From contig JAPOQK010000043.1 of assembly GCA_026710795.1 (NCBI GenBank), positions 21,387-85,386 on the forward strand: 64,000 nt of DNA, read 5' to 3'. Shown piece by piece: positions 9,829 through 20,300 of the stretch (the first letter of the stretch is position 1; each line of letters starts with the position of its first letter). Source of the stretch: Candidatus Poribacteria bacterium. GTDB lineage: Bacteria; Poribacteria; WGA-4E; WGA-3G. Below the pieces are notes generated by a model, which worked only from the letters and a program-made list of their open reading frames with translations, had not been told where the DNA came from and did no database searches. Made by a program: the position numbers and the translations under genes.

Positions 9829-10401
9829 ATGAACATAGAAAAGGAAAAAACAGATGTTGATATATTAGATAATGGATCATCAAGTGTAGAAACACTTGAA
9901 AAATCACTCAATGAACTTGAAAAATCACTCAATGAACTTGGAGCGACACTTCAAAACCAGCAAACTGTTGGGACAAATAACGAAATGATTGATGAAACCA
10001 CCGAGGAAGCGGAACTCTTTGACAGAAAATCTTTCAAACTTGATACGACCCTTGTCCGAGTAAGAATGAAAGAATGCAACCTCGCACTCACTGACTTACA
10101 AGAAAAAACCGGGGTTGCATATCGAACCCTTATCCGTTGGCTCAACAAAGACGACTTCCCACAACATCGCAACCTTGTAAAACTCGCAAATGTTTTAGAT
10201 CTTGAACCCCATCAATTAGTCATCAGATGCAGAAGTTACACTATCACAAGTCCTAATGAAAGCAGTGACGCAATTCGTTATATTCAAAGACGCATCGAGA
10301 CAATCGTCGCCCAAATCCTTGAAGACAAGGAAATATCAAAGGAGATAAAACTTGACGCACTCGTCAAATACCACAACATCCTACTCAAAGCAACAAAATG
10401 A
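9829..10401 (+). CDS. Helix-turn-helix (XRE-like) DNA-binding protein
   Basis: MKECNLALTDLQEKTGVAYRTLIRWLNKDDFPQHRNLVKLANVLDLEPHQLV; start moved to ATG 9829. Confidence 0.82.
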   Translation: MNIEKEKTDVDILDNGSSSVETLEKSLNELEKSLNELGATLQNQQTVGTNNEMIDETTEEAELFDRKSFKLDTTLVRVRMKECNLALTDLQEKTGVAYRTLIRWLNKDDFPQHRNLVKLANVLDLEPHQLVIRCRSYTITSPNESSDAIRYIQRRIETIVAQILEDKEISKEIKLDALVKYHNILLKATK

Positions 10402-10431
10402 AGGAGGTATGATTACAAATGGTAGGTCCAG

Positions 10432-10551
10432 TAACTGTCAACAGTAGGTCGGAGCGAGCTTGCGACCTCCGACATGTGAACCCCATAACTGTCAACAGTA
10501 GGTCGGAGCGAGCTTGCGACCTCCGACATGTGAACCCCATAACTGTCAACA
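10432..10551. repeat. 54-bp tandem repeat, two full units plus a partial third, each containing a GTCGGAG/CTCCGAC palindrome
   Basis: TAACTGTCAACAGTAGGTCGGAGCGAGCTTGCGACCTCCGACATGTGAACCCCA repeated with period 54 (10432, 10486, 10540). Confidence 0.9.
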
Positions 10552-10605
10552 TAAGAAATATTGCTGGATTTTATCTGGTGGGAGGACTTTGTATACCCGA
10601 TTTAG

Positions 10606-10677
10606 TCTGATACACCTTTCACCTCTCCGATGCTTTAGCAATCGTATTGAGTCCAGCGGGGCGAAAGGTGTATCAGA
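10606..10677. repeat. Palindromic repeat with 15-bp perfect termini
   Basis: TCTGATACACCTTTC (10606-10620) / GAAAGGTGTATCAGA (10663-10677); the right half resembles 6549-6607. Confidence 0.8.
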
Positions 10678-10706
10678 CAAACTAACGTTACCCAAAAAAT
10701 TGACAC

Positions 10707-11689
10707 TTATTGACTACAATATATAATCGCAATTATCGCAGTATCATAAACCTTGAATTCAGGAGCAGGATTTCCATTTTGCGACAACAACTTTCTGGCA
10801 ATCGGGATACCCATACCGAAACGCTGCACAAATCCGAATACTCGCATCGCTTCCGCTAAATTGGGGTTACGATAATCGGTAAGACCAAAGTCGCCAAAAT
10901 TTTCAGATGTTACACCACCGTACGTTCCACCAGGACTGGAAATATCAATACGGTTGTTGAACCAAGTTACACGCACAGGGGCATTTGTACCTTCGTAAGT
11001 CCTGTGCATAATGGCATTTCGGGTAATCTGTTGTAATGCCTCAATCGGGTAAAGGGACGTACGCTTTTCAACAGGACCAGACATAACATCAACTGCAACT
11101 CGGTTATAGGCAATGAGTTTGTCATCTAAACGACGAATCTGATCTGAAATCGCACCACGAATCTCAAGACTATCAATAATAGGATCTGCTAAGTCATCAC
11201 CATCAATTCTGAGGAACTGCACATAAGCACCATATAAGAAATCCTGTGGATTCTTTCCAAGTGTTAGAATACCAAGCACTGTAGGCGTTGGTTGGTCAAC
11301 AGCAGCGATCATCTTCGTAGCTGACAATTGCTCATTCAAAGTTCTTTCATTTTGTGCCAAGATTTCTTCAGAAACCGCTTGTGGTAGGTATTCATAATTA
11401 AACAAAGAAAGGTTGAGATCAGATATACTGGCAGAAGGTATGGGATATAAGTCAAACGGTCGGTCACCATAACGTCGTTTTTCGTTGAGTTTCCTTTCAT
11501 TTTGTGCCGTGGCGATACCTCTACGTGGACCTACACACATGAGTCGCACCTTTGTACCGAACAGAATGCACAATTCGCTTCCCTAATTCTCTCTGGGGCA
11601 CTACCGGATAAAGATTCTTTGAACTCAACACGGTCAGATTCCTCAGTTTCAATAAGTTGTAGGAGTTCTTCGTCTGTAAAGTGTGACAT
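10707..11689 (-). pseudogene. Disrupted AlbA_2 (Schlafen-like)/RecG-like ATP-binding domain transcriptional regulator
   Basis: N-terminal AlbA_2 start MSHFTDEELLQLIETEESDRVEFKESLSGSAPERIREANCAF in one frame (start 11689); C-terminal VGPRRGIATAQNERKLNEKRRYGDRPFD...NAIMHRTYEGTNAPVRVTWFNNRIDISSPGG in another; the AlbA_2 core between them is absent. Confidence 0.75.
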
Positions 11690-11770
11690 AATTGTTCCTA
11701 CTGAATTTAATGTGATTGCTAATCTATTACCTAACAATAAGTCTATATCAGTCTGATGAATTTGTCAAAA

Positions 11771-13438
11771 TCAATATAACACATGCACCCGATTCTTACC
11801 ACGCAGAGTCTCATCAGGCAGTACAATCGGCATCTCAACAATAGCAATAAGCGAACCATCAACACTAATAGCAAGTGTATCATAGGGAAGTTGTCCTTCA
11901 GTACGATAGGTATACTGATATTTCGCCAATCCACTACCTTCAGCAGTCAAATCAAACACCGAAACACCATGCAGACTCTCATTCGGATTTTGACTCCGTT
12001 TAGATACAGCCAACGCAGCATAACGACCTTCAGCATCAATACGTAAACCTTGAGGCATATTCTCAAGTTTCCACTGCCAAACCTTTTCACCACGCCACGA
12101 ATAAGTAAAAACCGTCATCCCGTTAGGATGCAACGTAGAGGGACGTTGCGCACCTTTCTGAAGATGGTAGGGGATATACGTATCCCCAGTAACAAAGAGG
12201 GCAGTGTCATTTGTAGAGCCAATAGTCCCAGATGTTGCAATAATGGGAACACCACTTACTTCCAGCGGTGTCGCTAAATTCTGTGTCCATACCGGTTCTG
12301 GTCGATTTACATCAAATATGAAAGCGCGTCCATCATCCGTTGTAACATTGACAAACTTACCATCAGCAGACATGCTGACACCACGCCAGAAAGTAACACC
12401 CTCAAAATATGGAGTGAGCGGCTCAATATCTGTATGCCATTTTTCCTTTCCACTCTCTACATCAATCACAGTAACCCTTCCATTGCCTTTTCCACTCTCA
12501 TCTGTCACAAGCGCGAGTGTTTTTCCATCAGCACTCACATCAAACCAGCGGAATATCTTCTGGATCACTCCAGCTTCCGGCCATTTCCATTTGACATCAC
12601 CTGTCTTAACATCAAACCGATAAAGCAGGGATCGCTTTTCAGCATTCTCGTTCTGTGTCCACGAATGCACACCCGATACCAACACATCACCATTCGGAAG
12701 TGTCCTCAAGCACGACTGACCGGGATAACTAACCCACGCATACACACTATCCGGATTAGTTGGCGTAGAGGTCTCAATATCATCTGCCGTTCGGTATTTC
12801 CAACGCAGATGCGGGGTTTTCCCTGTCAGGTCATAGCAGTAGATAAAGCCGTCCGCAGCTTGTTCACCAACGTACAGCAACGAACTATCAGCACTAAATG
12901 CAATATGTCTAATATAGCCTTCTGATATTCGGGTTTTCCAATCCGTTTCACCAGTTATCGGATGCAGAATAGCAACATGTCCTCTATCCGTTGCAACCGC
13001 GAGTTTTGGAGTCTCTGGACCATTGCTAAAAGCAATCGCAGTCGGTTTAGCAGGTTGACGTAGATTCTCCATCAACGACAAAAGACCATCTAATTCAATC
13101 GTTCTGATGAGATAAGATACAGGTTTCAAAGGTGAAGTTACATCTATTACTGTCTTTCCTAAACGAAAACGATAATCTTTGTTTGGATGCCACGAATATC
13201 GCAGCAGAACCCGTCTATCATCAATCTTTTCTAAAGGTGCTGTTTTATATGATGATGTATTCTGTTCGGTGGCAACTTCAATCTTTGTGTTTAGTTCCCC
13301 TTTTGTCTCAGATTCAAGCACAACACCTGTCCGAACCCAGATTACGTTAAATTCAGCCATCACCGTCACGCAAGGTAAGATAAACAGCAATAATAGAAAA
13401 CAATAAATTCGGTTCAATTTCATTATAATATTCCTCAC
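11771..13438 (-). CDS. Secreted WD40/PQQ-like beta-propeller protein
   Basis: Signal peptide; VATDRGHVAILHPITGETDWKT, FDVKTGDVKWKWP, VIDVESGKEKWHTDIEP propeller repeats. Confidence 0.85.
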   Translation of the reverse strand: MRNIIMKLNRIYCFLLLLFILPCVTVMAEFNVIWVRTGVVLESETKGELNTKIEVATEQNTSSYKTAPLEKIDDRRVLLRYSWHPNKDYRFRLGKTVIDVTSPLKPVSYLIRTIELDGLLSLMENLRQPAKPTAIAFSNGPETPKLAVATDRGHVAILHPITGETDWKTRISEGYIRHIAFSADSSLLYVGEQAADGFIYCYDLTGKTPHLRWKYRTADDIETSTPTNPDSVYAWVSYPGQSCLRTLPNGDVLVSGVHSWTQNENAEKRSLLYRFDVKTGDVKWKWPEAGVIQKIFRWFDVSADGKTLALVTDESGKGNGRVTVIDVESGKEKWHTDIEPLTPYFEGVTFWRGVSMSADGKFVNVTTDDGRAFIFDVNRPEPVWTQNLATPLEVSGVPIIATSGTIGSTNDTALFVTGDTYIPYHLQKGAQRPSTLHPNGMTVFTYSWRGEKVWQWKLENMPQGLRIDAEGRYAALAVSKRSQNPNESLHGVSVFDLTAEGSGLAKYQYTYRTEGQLPYDTLAISVDGSLIAIVEMPIVLPDETLRGKNRVHVLY

Positions 13439-13463
13439 AATATAAAGACTATAGATAACAATC

Positions 13464-15383
13464 CTAATCCGCTACCCGCCACAAACCACGTCCCAATCTC
13501 GCACCGAGTAGCACACCAATGAATGTATACGCAAATCCTTCAATAAAAATACGGAGCCATATATACCAATCTGCAAAAAAGAGACGGTAGAATAGAATAG
13601 AGAGTTGAAAATCAACATAAACTGCGACCGCATCACAGATACCCAAAACAAGTGCCCACGCAAGCAAACCACGTCTCCGAACAAGCAAAAACCCTGTCTC
13701 TAATAGTATAATGCTTGTACCTGTGAAGATAATTGTCATCGGTGTGAAAAGACCGAAAGTGACACCGCCAAGAAGCAAACGAACCGCAGATACAAGCAGG
13801 ATTACACCACCCTTACCATAAGTTTGTGAAAGGCTATGTCGTTCTGCGTTTTCTCTCGGTGTTCCGTATATATAGATTAACAAGGCAGTAAGCAAGGCAT
13901 AATAGAGCGTTTCATTAATCAATCCTGTAAGTAGCACAGAGACCGGTCCCAATATCACACGTATGAGATTCAAAAAGAGTGTTGATGGCACTACAACAGC
14001 AACGAAGATCGTTGTCCCGAAGAGCGCAATGACAATAAGTTGCTTAGTGGAGAAACGGGTAAAGAATTGACGGTGAAAACGTAGTAGCACCACCAATCCG
14101 ACACAACTCGCGAGAATTGCCAATCCACTTACATATAGTGCCTGACGGTTTGGAACGATGATGTGTAGAGGTTTATTGGCACTGAGAACAGTCGTATCAC
14201 TACCCCATATCTTCACAGCAATCTCACGTTCATATTCACCTGCTACGACCAATTGCGGATGAAAATAAATTGGTAAAGAGATAGACGTTAGTTCACCTCC
14301 CGGCAAACTCGCAAAGCTGATGCTACGATCTGTGCCAGCATTCACCGCATCCGGTGGTGCCAAAAATGGCACTGCTTCTCCAGTTTTCATATCACGGTTT
14401 ATTGATGAAACAACCACATGGATAGTCTCCTCACCTTGATTGTTAATACGAACTGTCTGATAGCCTATGGGAGTATACTCGTCAGTTTGCTGTGTTTCAA
14501 GCCAACTGAACAGTGGACGCGGGTGATATATGGTATCTTTCCTCTGCCTCAAATCAGCAATACCTACAGCATCTGTTGGCATATCAATTTCTTCAATAGT
14601 AATATGTTCAGCAATCTCAGATACGGTTGCTATCTGCAACTGAACCGCCGCTTTCTGTTCCCATGTTTCCCCATTAACAGAGGTGAAACGGACAACACCC
14701 GATATAGCCTGCGTGTCCAATTGGTTTAGTGCATCCATAGATATTCTTGGTATATCTAACACCAGTTGACGATACCAGACTTCCGATGCGACTGTAAATG
14801 CACCTGTTGTTGAAATACATGCTTGAATGTCTGTCGTCTCTACAACTTCCCAATCTTCTGGCAAACGCTCAATAGACAGTGTTGATGGAAAATATAATTC
14901 CACACTAAAAGTCGTAGGGGTATTACCGTTTGTAACAATAAAGGTCGTTGTCATCTCGCTGTCTTGCAAGAGAAGTGCTTTCTGACCTATATCTTCATTC
15001 TTTTCCGCGCCTGCCATATCCACTACTCCGTAGGGGATAGCAATTTCCAAGTTGCCGCGGGCAAACCTACGAGGCGCAGTTGCAGTTCTGACGCTAACCT
15101 GTTCCGATGACAAGGTCGCTTCAAATCTATAGGTTTCTTCCTCCTGCCATTCAAAATGGAGTGATTCTGTTTGGCGCGGCTGGACAGGCAAACTGATTTG
15201 AGCAACCACTGTTCCATCGGAATTGTAGACTGTTACTTTCTTTATCGGTGTAGGGCTTTCAAACTGCACTTTTGCACCTAATGAAAAAAAGGCAATCTGC
15301 CATGAAAGCGGATCCTCTGGTTTTTCTTCTGTACAACCGATACAGAATATCGGTAAAAAAAACAAGAATCCCCATTTCCCCAT
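13464..15383 (-). CDS. Lipoprotein-like N-terminus fused to a multi-TM C-terminal domain (resembles an ECF S-component)
   Basis: Lipobox LPIFCIGC; beta-rich middle; about 6 hydrophobic segments from KQLIVIALFGTTIFVAVVV to FTFIGVLLGARLG. Confidence 0.75.
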   Translation of the reverse strand: MGKWGFLFFLPIFCIGCTEEKPEDPLSWQIAFFSLGAKVQFESPTPIKKVTVYNSDGTVVAQISLPVQPRQTESLHFEWQEEETYRFEATLSSEQVSVRTATAPRRFARGNLEIAIPYGVVDMAGAEKNEDIGQKALLLQDSEMTTTFIVTNGNTPTTFSVELYFPSTLSIERLPEDWEVVETTDIQACISTTGAFTVASEVWYRQLVLDIPRISMDALNQLDTQAISGVVRFTSVNGETWEQKAAVQLQIATVSEIAEHITIEEIDMPTDAVGIADLRQRKDTIYHPRPLFSWLETQQTDEYTPIGYQTVRINNQGEETIHVVVSSINRDMKTGEAVPFLAPPDAVNAGTDRSISFASLPGGELTSISLPIYFHPQLVVAGEYEREIAVKIWGSDTTVLSANKPLHIIVPNRQALYVSGLAILASCVGLVVLLRFHRQFFTRFSTKQLIVIALFGTTIFVAVVVPSTLFLNLIRVILGPVSVLLTGLINETLYYALLTALLIYIYGTPRENAERHSLSQTYGKGGVILLVSAVRLLLGGVTFGLFTPMTIIFTGTSIILLETGFLLVRRRGLLAWALVLGICDAVAVYVDFQLSILFYRLFFADWYIWLRIFIEGFAYTFIGVLLGARLGRGLWRVAD

Positions 15384-15443
15384 AACAGATCACCCTCAAT
15401 TTTAACCCAAGTTTCTACGGTAGATACGGTTTCCCAACCGCAT

Positions 15444-16742
15444 CTAAAAATGTTGAGCAATGCGGACTAAGTCTAAGATATTAACCTCACCATCCCCATT
15501 AACATCACCAAGTAAACCAGCACCGGTTTTACCGAAATCCTGCGCGACAAGAACAAGATCCTTTATATCAATAAATCCATCATCATTCACATCTTCATTC
15601 CGTGACACAATTTGTGCAAGGGCAACTTCATCGGTACCGTGCCCCAGTTGATAGGTTTTGATGAGTGTTTCATCAGGTCCTATCAAGAGCATGGTAGACA
15701 TGCCACCACCTGTCCAGTCAGGTTTCGTAATATAGAGGTTACCATCATCACCAAAGGTCATTCCAGATCCACCAGCAAACGCCTCTAACGTGTTATCTTT
15801 ATCACGAATCCACTCTTGTGTTGGGACATCATAGATAAGTAAACCCGGATTGAACCACCCACCTTGGATAAACAACTGTTTCTGTGAATTGATTGCAAAT
15901 GAGCCTGGAGTCATCTTAAGGTCAATCGTTTTAAAAACTTCATCAGTTGTTGCATCAATAAAGACAAGCTTCCCAGATATTTCGTTATAGTTCCCTGTTG
16001 TCTTTACAATAACTGTGGACTCACCATCATTGAGAATACCACCAGCATTGATGGGCATCGCGATAGTCTTCACCACTGAATCCGTCTCTGTATCTATCAC
16101 AGAGACAGTACTTTGATAATAGATAGACTTACCAGCATCTGCATCCCACTGCCAAGAAGGATTAGTCACGTATGCCTTCCCATTCAGAATTGTAATACCG
16201 GTCGTTTTGTTGAAAGATGGATCCGTAATGATTTTAGACACACTGCGGCTGCCAATGTTGACAACATGCACCTGATGCGTATTGTCACAGGTAACATACA
16301 TCTTATTCGAGGAAACCAGAGCAAGACTCTGGGGATAAACTCCCGGCTGCAAAGAAATCACACCGACAATTTCACGTCGTTCAAGATTAACAATTAATAT
16401 GCTGTCATGAGAGGGTTGAGAAAGCCAATCAAAATTTGATATATACGCATGATGACCATGAATAAGAATATCACTTGGTACACCACCAATAGAAATAACT
16501 TCACTATCAACAGCCTGTTTCAGATTCGGTTCATCTAAATCAATAATTGATAGGGAAGAGGTGATATCCCAGTCGTCCTTATCCAGAGCGTTTAAAACAA
16601 CAGCAAGATTCTGAACTTCTGTTTGCGCAAACGCAGTACTCGCAAGGAGAATGAAAAGAATCACACCAATAAATAGGAACGAATGCGTATTGTGATTTAT
16701 ACCAAACGGGAGTTGTCGCCTTAAGAAAAAACTTCTGTTCAT
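15444..16742 (-). CDS. Secreted YncE/YVTN-like beta-propeller with C-terminal type I dockerin repeats
   Basis: Signal peptide; VSVIDTETDSVVKTIAMP, LVFIDATTDEVFKTIDL; dockerin DVNDDGFIDIKDLVLVAQDFG...GDVNGDGEVNILDLVRIAQHF; GGAGG RBS before ATG 16742. Confidence 0.88.
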   Translation of the reverse strand: MNRSFFLRRQLPFGINHNTHSFLFIGVILFILLASTAFAQTEVQNLAVVLNALDKDDWDITSSLSIIDLDEPNLKQAVDSEVISIGGVPSDILIHGHHAYISNFDWLSQPSHDSILIVNLERREIVGVISLQPGVYPQSLALVSSNKMYVTCDNTHQVHVVNIGSRSVSKIITDPSFNKTTGITILNGKAYVTNPSWQWDADAGKSIYYQSTVSVIDTETDSVVKTIAMPINAGGILNDGESTVIVKTTGNYNEISGKLVFIDATTDEVFKTIDLKMTPGSFAINSQKQLFIQGGWFNPGLLIYDVPTQEWIRDKDNTLEAFAGGSGMTFGDDGNLYITKPDWTGGGMSTMLLIGPDETLIKTYQLGHGTDEVALAQIVSRNEDVNDDGFIDIKDLVLVAQDFGKTGAGLLGDVNGDGEVNILDLVRIAQHF

Positions 16743-16768
16743 TAATACCTCCGTAATGAAACAAGAAA

Positions 16769-16795
16769 CCCCTGCTCTCATTGAAAAGACAGGGG
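16769..16795 (-). terminator. Hairpin terminator between riboswitch and first gene
   Basis: On the minus strand CCCCTGTCTTTTCAATGAGAGCAGGGG followed by TTTCTTGTTT; 9-bp stem with one bulge. Confidence 0.6.
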
Positions 16796-16932
16796 AAAGG
16801 CAACACACTCTGAAATGTAATCCTGTATAAGGCTGAATACTTTATTGTTCGTTGGTTTAGGCTGAATTTTACAGGATATTGCTGTGTTCTGTTCCACTGC
16901 TTTCCCGCGAAAGCAGACGCGTGAAACACAAT

Positions 16933-17150
16933 CCAGGCAGGTCTCCTGACTTCCGATCTTCTAACGTAGTATGCAAACACAACTTGCACTACAAAATCTG
17001 CTGGACCTTCCCATCAACCTTTGACAGTGGTCTTTTCAGCAGAAATTCCATTTGAGGAATTAATCGTTTACAGTGGCGGGGCCGTGGCGGATTCTCACCG
17101 CGCTTCCCTATTCTCCGGGTTTTATCGCAACTTTTGCGACCGGCACCTGA
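16933..17150 (-). ncRNA. Cobalamin (B12/AdoCbl) riboswitch
   Basis: Minus strand AGGTGCCGGTCGC...AGGGAAGCGCGGTGAGAATCCGCCACGGCCCCGCCACTGTAA...GGAAGTCAGGAGACCTGCCT (conserved core and B12 box). Confidence 0.95.
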
Positions 17151-17346
17151 ACCGTTCATATATTCAATTGTATGCCAAATATTATAGCATATTACACTAT
17201 TTATTGCAAATTTATGTCTTTTTCTTACGGTATTTATGATGAATTATTACCGTATTTCTGCTATAATTTAATCAGTAAATTAAATGAAATCTAAACCCAA
17301 AATCCATCGTAAAATGTAATAGAAATTATAATAATCAGGAGTATCC

Positions 17347-20300
17347 ATGTCGTCCGAATTTGTCCATCTACACAACCACAGCGAATATAGCCTACTTGAC
17401 GGGGCATGCCGAATATCAGATATGATCCAGTGGGCAGTAGAGAATAGCGCACCCGCTGTCGCACTCACTGACCACGGTAATATGTTCGGGGCATTGGAGT
17501 TTTATACCCAAGCAAAAGAGGCAGGTGTAAATCCTATTGTCGGGTGTGAGGTATATGTCGCACCAGGTGACCGACACAAACGCGGTAAAGACCAAGGCAG
17601 TCCATACCACCTAACTCTTCTCGTTGAGAATGCAACCGGATACCGAAATCTCCTTGAATTAGTTTCACGTGGATTCACAGAAGGTTTCTATAGCAAACCG
17701 CGCATTGACATGGAAATTTTGCGTGAACATCGAGAAGGAATTATCGCCCTAACAGGATGTATCCAAGGACAAGTACCGCAACTCCTCTGTTCAGACAAGC
17801 GAGAGGAAGGTATAGAAAACTTCAAAAAACTGATAGAGACAATGGGACCCCGTAACCTCTACGTTGAGGTGCAAAACCACTATATTGACAAAGAACTTCA
17901 GGCATACCCATTAATGGTAGATTTAGCGAAAGAATTCGAACTACCACTCGTCGGCACAAATGATTGCCACTATCTACGAAAATCAGACCACCACATGCAC
18001 GACGTACTCCTCTGTATACAAACAAAGAAAACCGTCAACGAACAAGACCGGATGCGGTTTGACAACCATTTCTACTTTAAAGACATCGATGAAATGCGGG
18101 AAGTACTGAAGGATTTCCCACCAGAAGCCATCAGTAATTCCCTTGAAATTGCTGAACGGTGTAATCTTGAACTGGATTTCGGCGAAAGCGTCATGCCGAA
18201 ATATGAGGTGCCAGAAGGACATACGAATGAGAGTTACTTAAAAGAACTCTGTTACCAAGGGTTACGCGAAAAATTGGGGGAACTCTCCACTGAAGTTCAA
18301 CAACGGTTGGAGCATGAACTTGATATTATTGGTAAGACTGGATATCCTGGATATTTCCTGATTGTATGGGATTACGTCAAATATGCTAATAAGCAGGGTT
18401 ATCCACTTTCTGCACGTGGGTCTGCTGCCGGTAGTCTTGTGTTATATGCACTTGATGTCATCACATTCAATCCAATGGATTATGACTGTCTCTTTGAAAG
18501 GTTTTTGAACCTTGAACGGATTAGTCCACCTGACATTGATATTGACTTCGCAGACCGCGCACGAGACCACGTCATTGAGTATCTTGTGAAAAAATATGGA
18601 CACGATTCTGTAGGGAAAGTCGCTACTTTTTCAACTTTAGGCGCAAAGGGAGCAATCAAAGATGTTGGACGTGTACTTGATGTGCCACTCGAAAATGTGA
18701 ACAAGTTAACGCAATTGATTCCAAGCACACCAGGGATTTCTATTGAAGAGGCATTGGAACAGGTACCCGAATTTCAGACTCTCGCAGAGCTGCCAGAAAA
18801 TAAAGAACTAATGGACCTTAGTTTGGCTGTCGAAGGGATGAAACGACACGTCTCTTGCCACGCTTCCGCAATCGTCGTTTCAAACGGTCCACTCACAGAT
18901 TTTGCACCACTGTTTAAGGATAAACACGATCAAGTCGCTACACAGTTTGAACACAAAACTGTTGAAAATGTGGGGATTGTCAAATTCGATTTCCTCGGTC
19001 TACGCAGCCTTGCTGAGATTTATGACTGTCTTCAAATGATAAAAGCAAATCATGGTGATGACATAAAGTTAGAAGAAATTCCTTTTGACGATGAAAAGAC
19101 ATTTTCAGTTATCAGTAGGGGATTGGTGGCTGGCTTGTTTCAACTGGAAACTTCTCCCGGTATGTACAGGGTGGTTACCCAACTCAAAACGAATAACTTC
19201 AAGGAATTCTCAGCAATTCCAGCTCTCTATCGTCCAGGTCCATTAGAAAGCGGTATGATGCAACAGTTCATTGATAGAAAAAATGGATTAGAGGAAGTAG
19301 AATATATACATCCATCGCTTGAGAGTGCACTTAAAAATACTTATGGTGTGTGTGTCTACCAAGAACAGGTAATGCAGATTGCACGAGATATGGCGGGATT
19401 TACACTTGGTGAAGCGGATGTCCTTCGCGATGCAATGGGTAAAAAGAAAGAGAAATTGCTAAAGGAACAACGTCCGAAATTCATTGACGGGGCAGTAAAA
19501 AACGGAATTTCTGAGAAAGATGCAACTGAGGTGTATGATCTGCTCGAACCGTTTAGCAGATACGCATTCAATAAATCACACTCTGTCGCTTATGCCATGT
19601 TAGGATACAGAATGGCATATCTGAAAACACACTATCCCCGTGAATTCATGGCGGCGATGATGACTGGAGAGGCAAGTGACTCCGACAAAATCACACGTTA
19701 TCGCACAGAATGTGCTAAACTTGCTGATTTTCTTGAAGTAGAAATCAACCTACTTCCACCAGATGTTAATAGCAGCAATAAAGATTTCACGGTTGAAGGC
19801 AACGATATCTGCTTCGGACTTGTTGCTGTGAAAGGTGTCGGTGATAACGCAATAGACGCAATTGTAAAAGCGCGGAAAGAAGATGGTTCCTTCACTTCAC
19901 TGCAAGATTTCTGTGAACGCGTAGATACAAAAGTTGTCAATAAACGGGCTATTGAAAGCCTTATTCTTAGTGGCGCATTTGATTCGCTTGTAGGAAATCG
20001 GGCACAACTCATGGCTAATTTAGAAAGCACCCTTAAAGCTGCACAGCAGGCACAGGCTGAACGGGAACGCGGACAGATGAATCTTTTTGAGGATGCAGCG
20101 GATGTACAAATAACATCTGTAACACTCACAGAAGCTCAAGAATATGACCCGCTTGAACGACTCAAACTTGAAAAACAACAACTTGGTTTTTATGTTTCCG
20201 GACATCCACTCCAACAATATACAGACATTATCAAATACTATACAACTTCAAGTACACAAACCTTGGGTGAGCACAAGATTGAGTCCACTGTTTCTGTCGC

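Noticed and set aside
10432-10551. Possible mini CRISPR array
   Set aside because: Units are contiguous and near-identical over the full 54 bp with no variable spacers, and no cas genes are visible
10419-10610. 63-aa ORF MVGPVTVNSRSERACDLRHVNPITVNSRSERACDLRHV
   Set aside because: Translation of the 54-bp tandem palindromic repeat; 54 is a multiple of 3 so the frame stays open by chance
17021-17239. 72-aa plus-strand ORF MTVVFSAEIPFEELIVYSGG
   Set aside because: Lies antisense across the cobalamin riboswitch; no protein features
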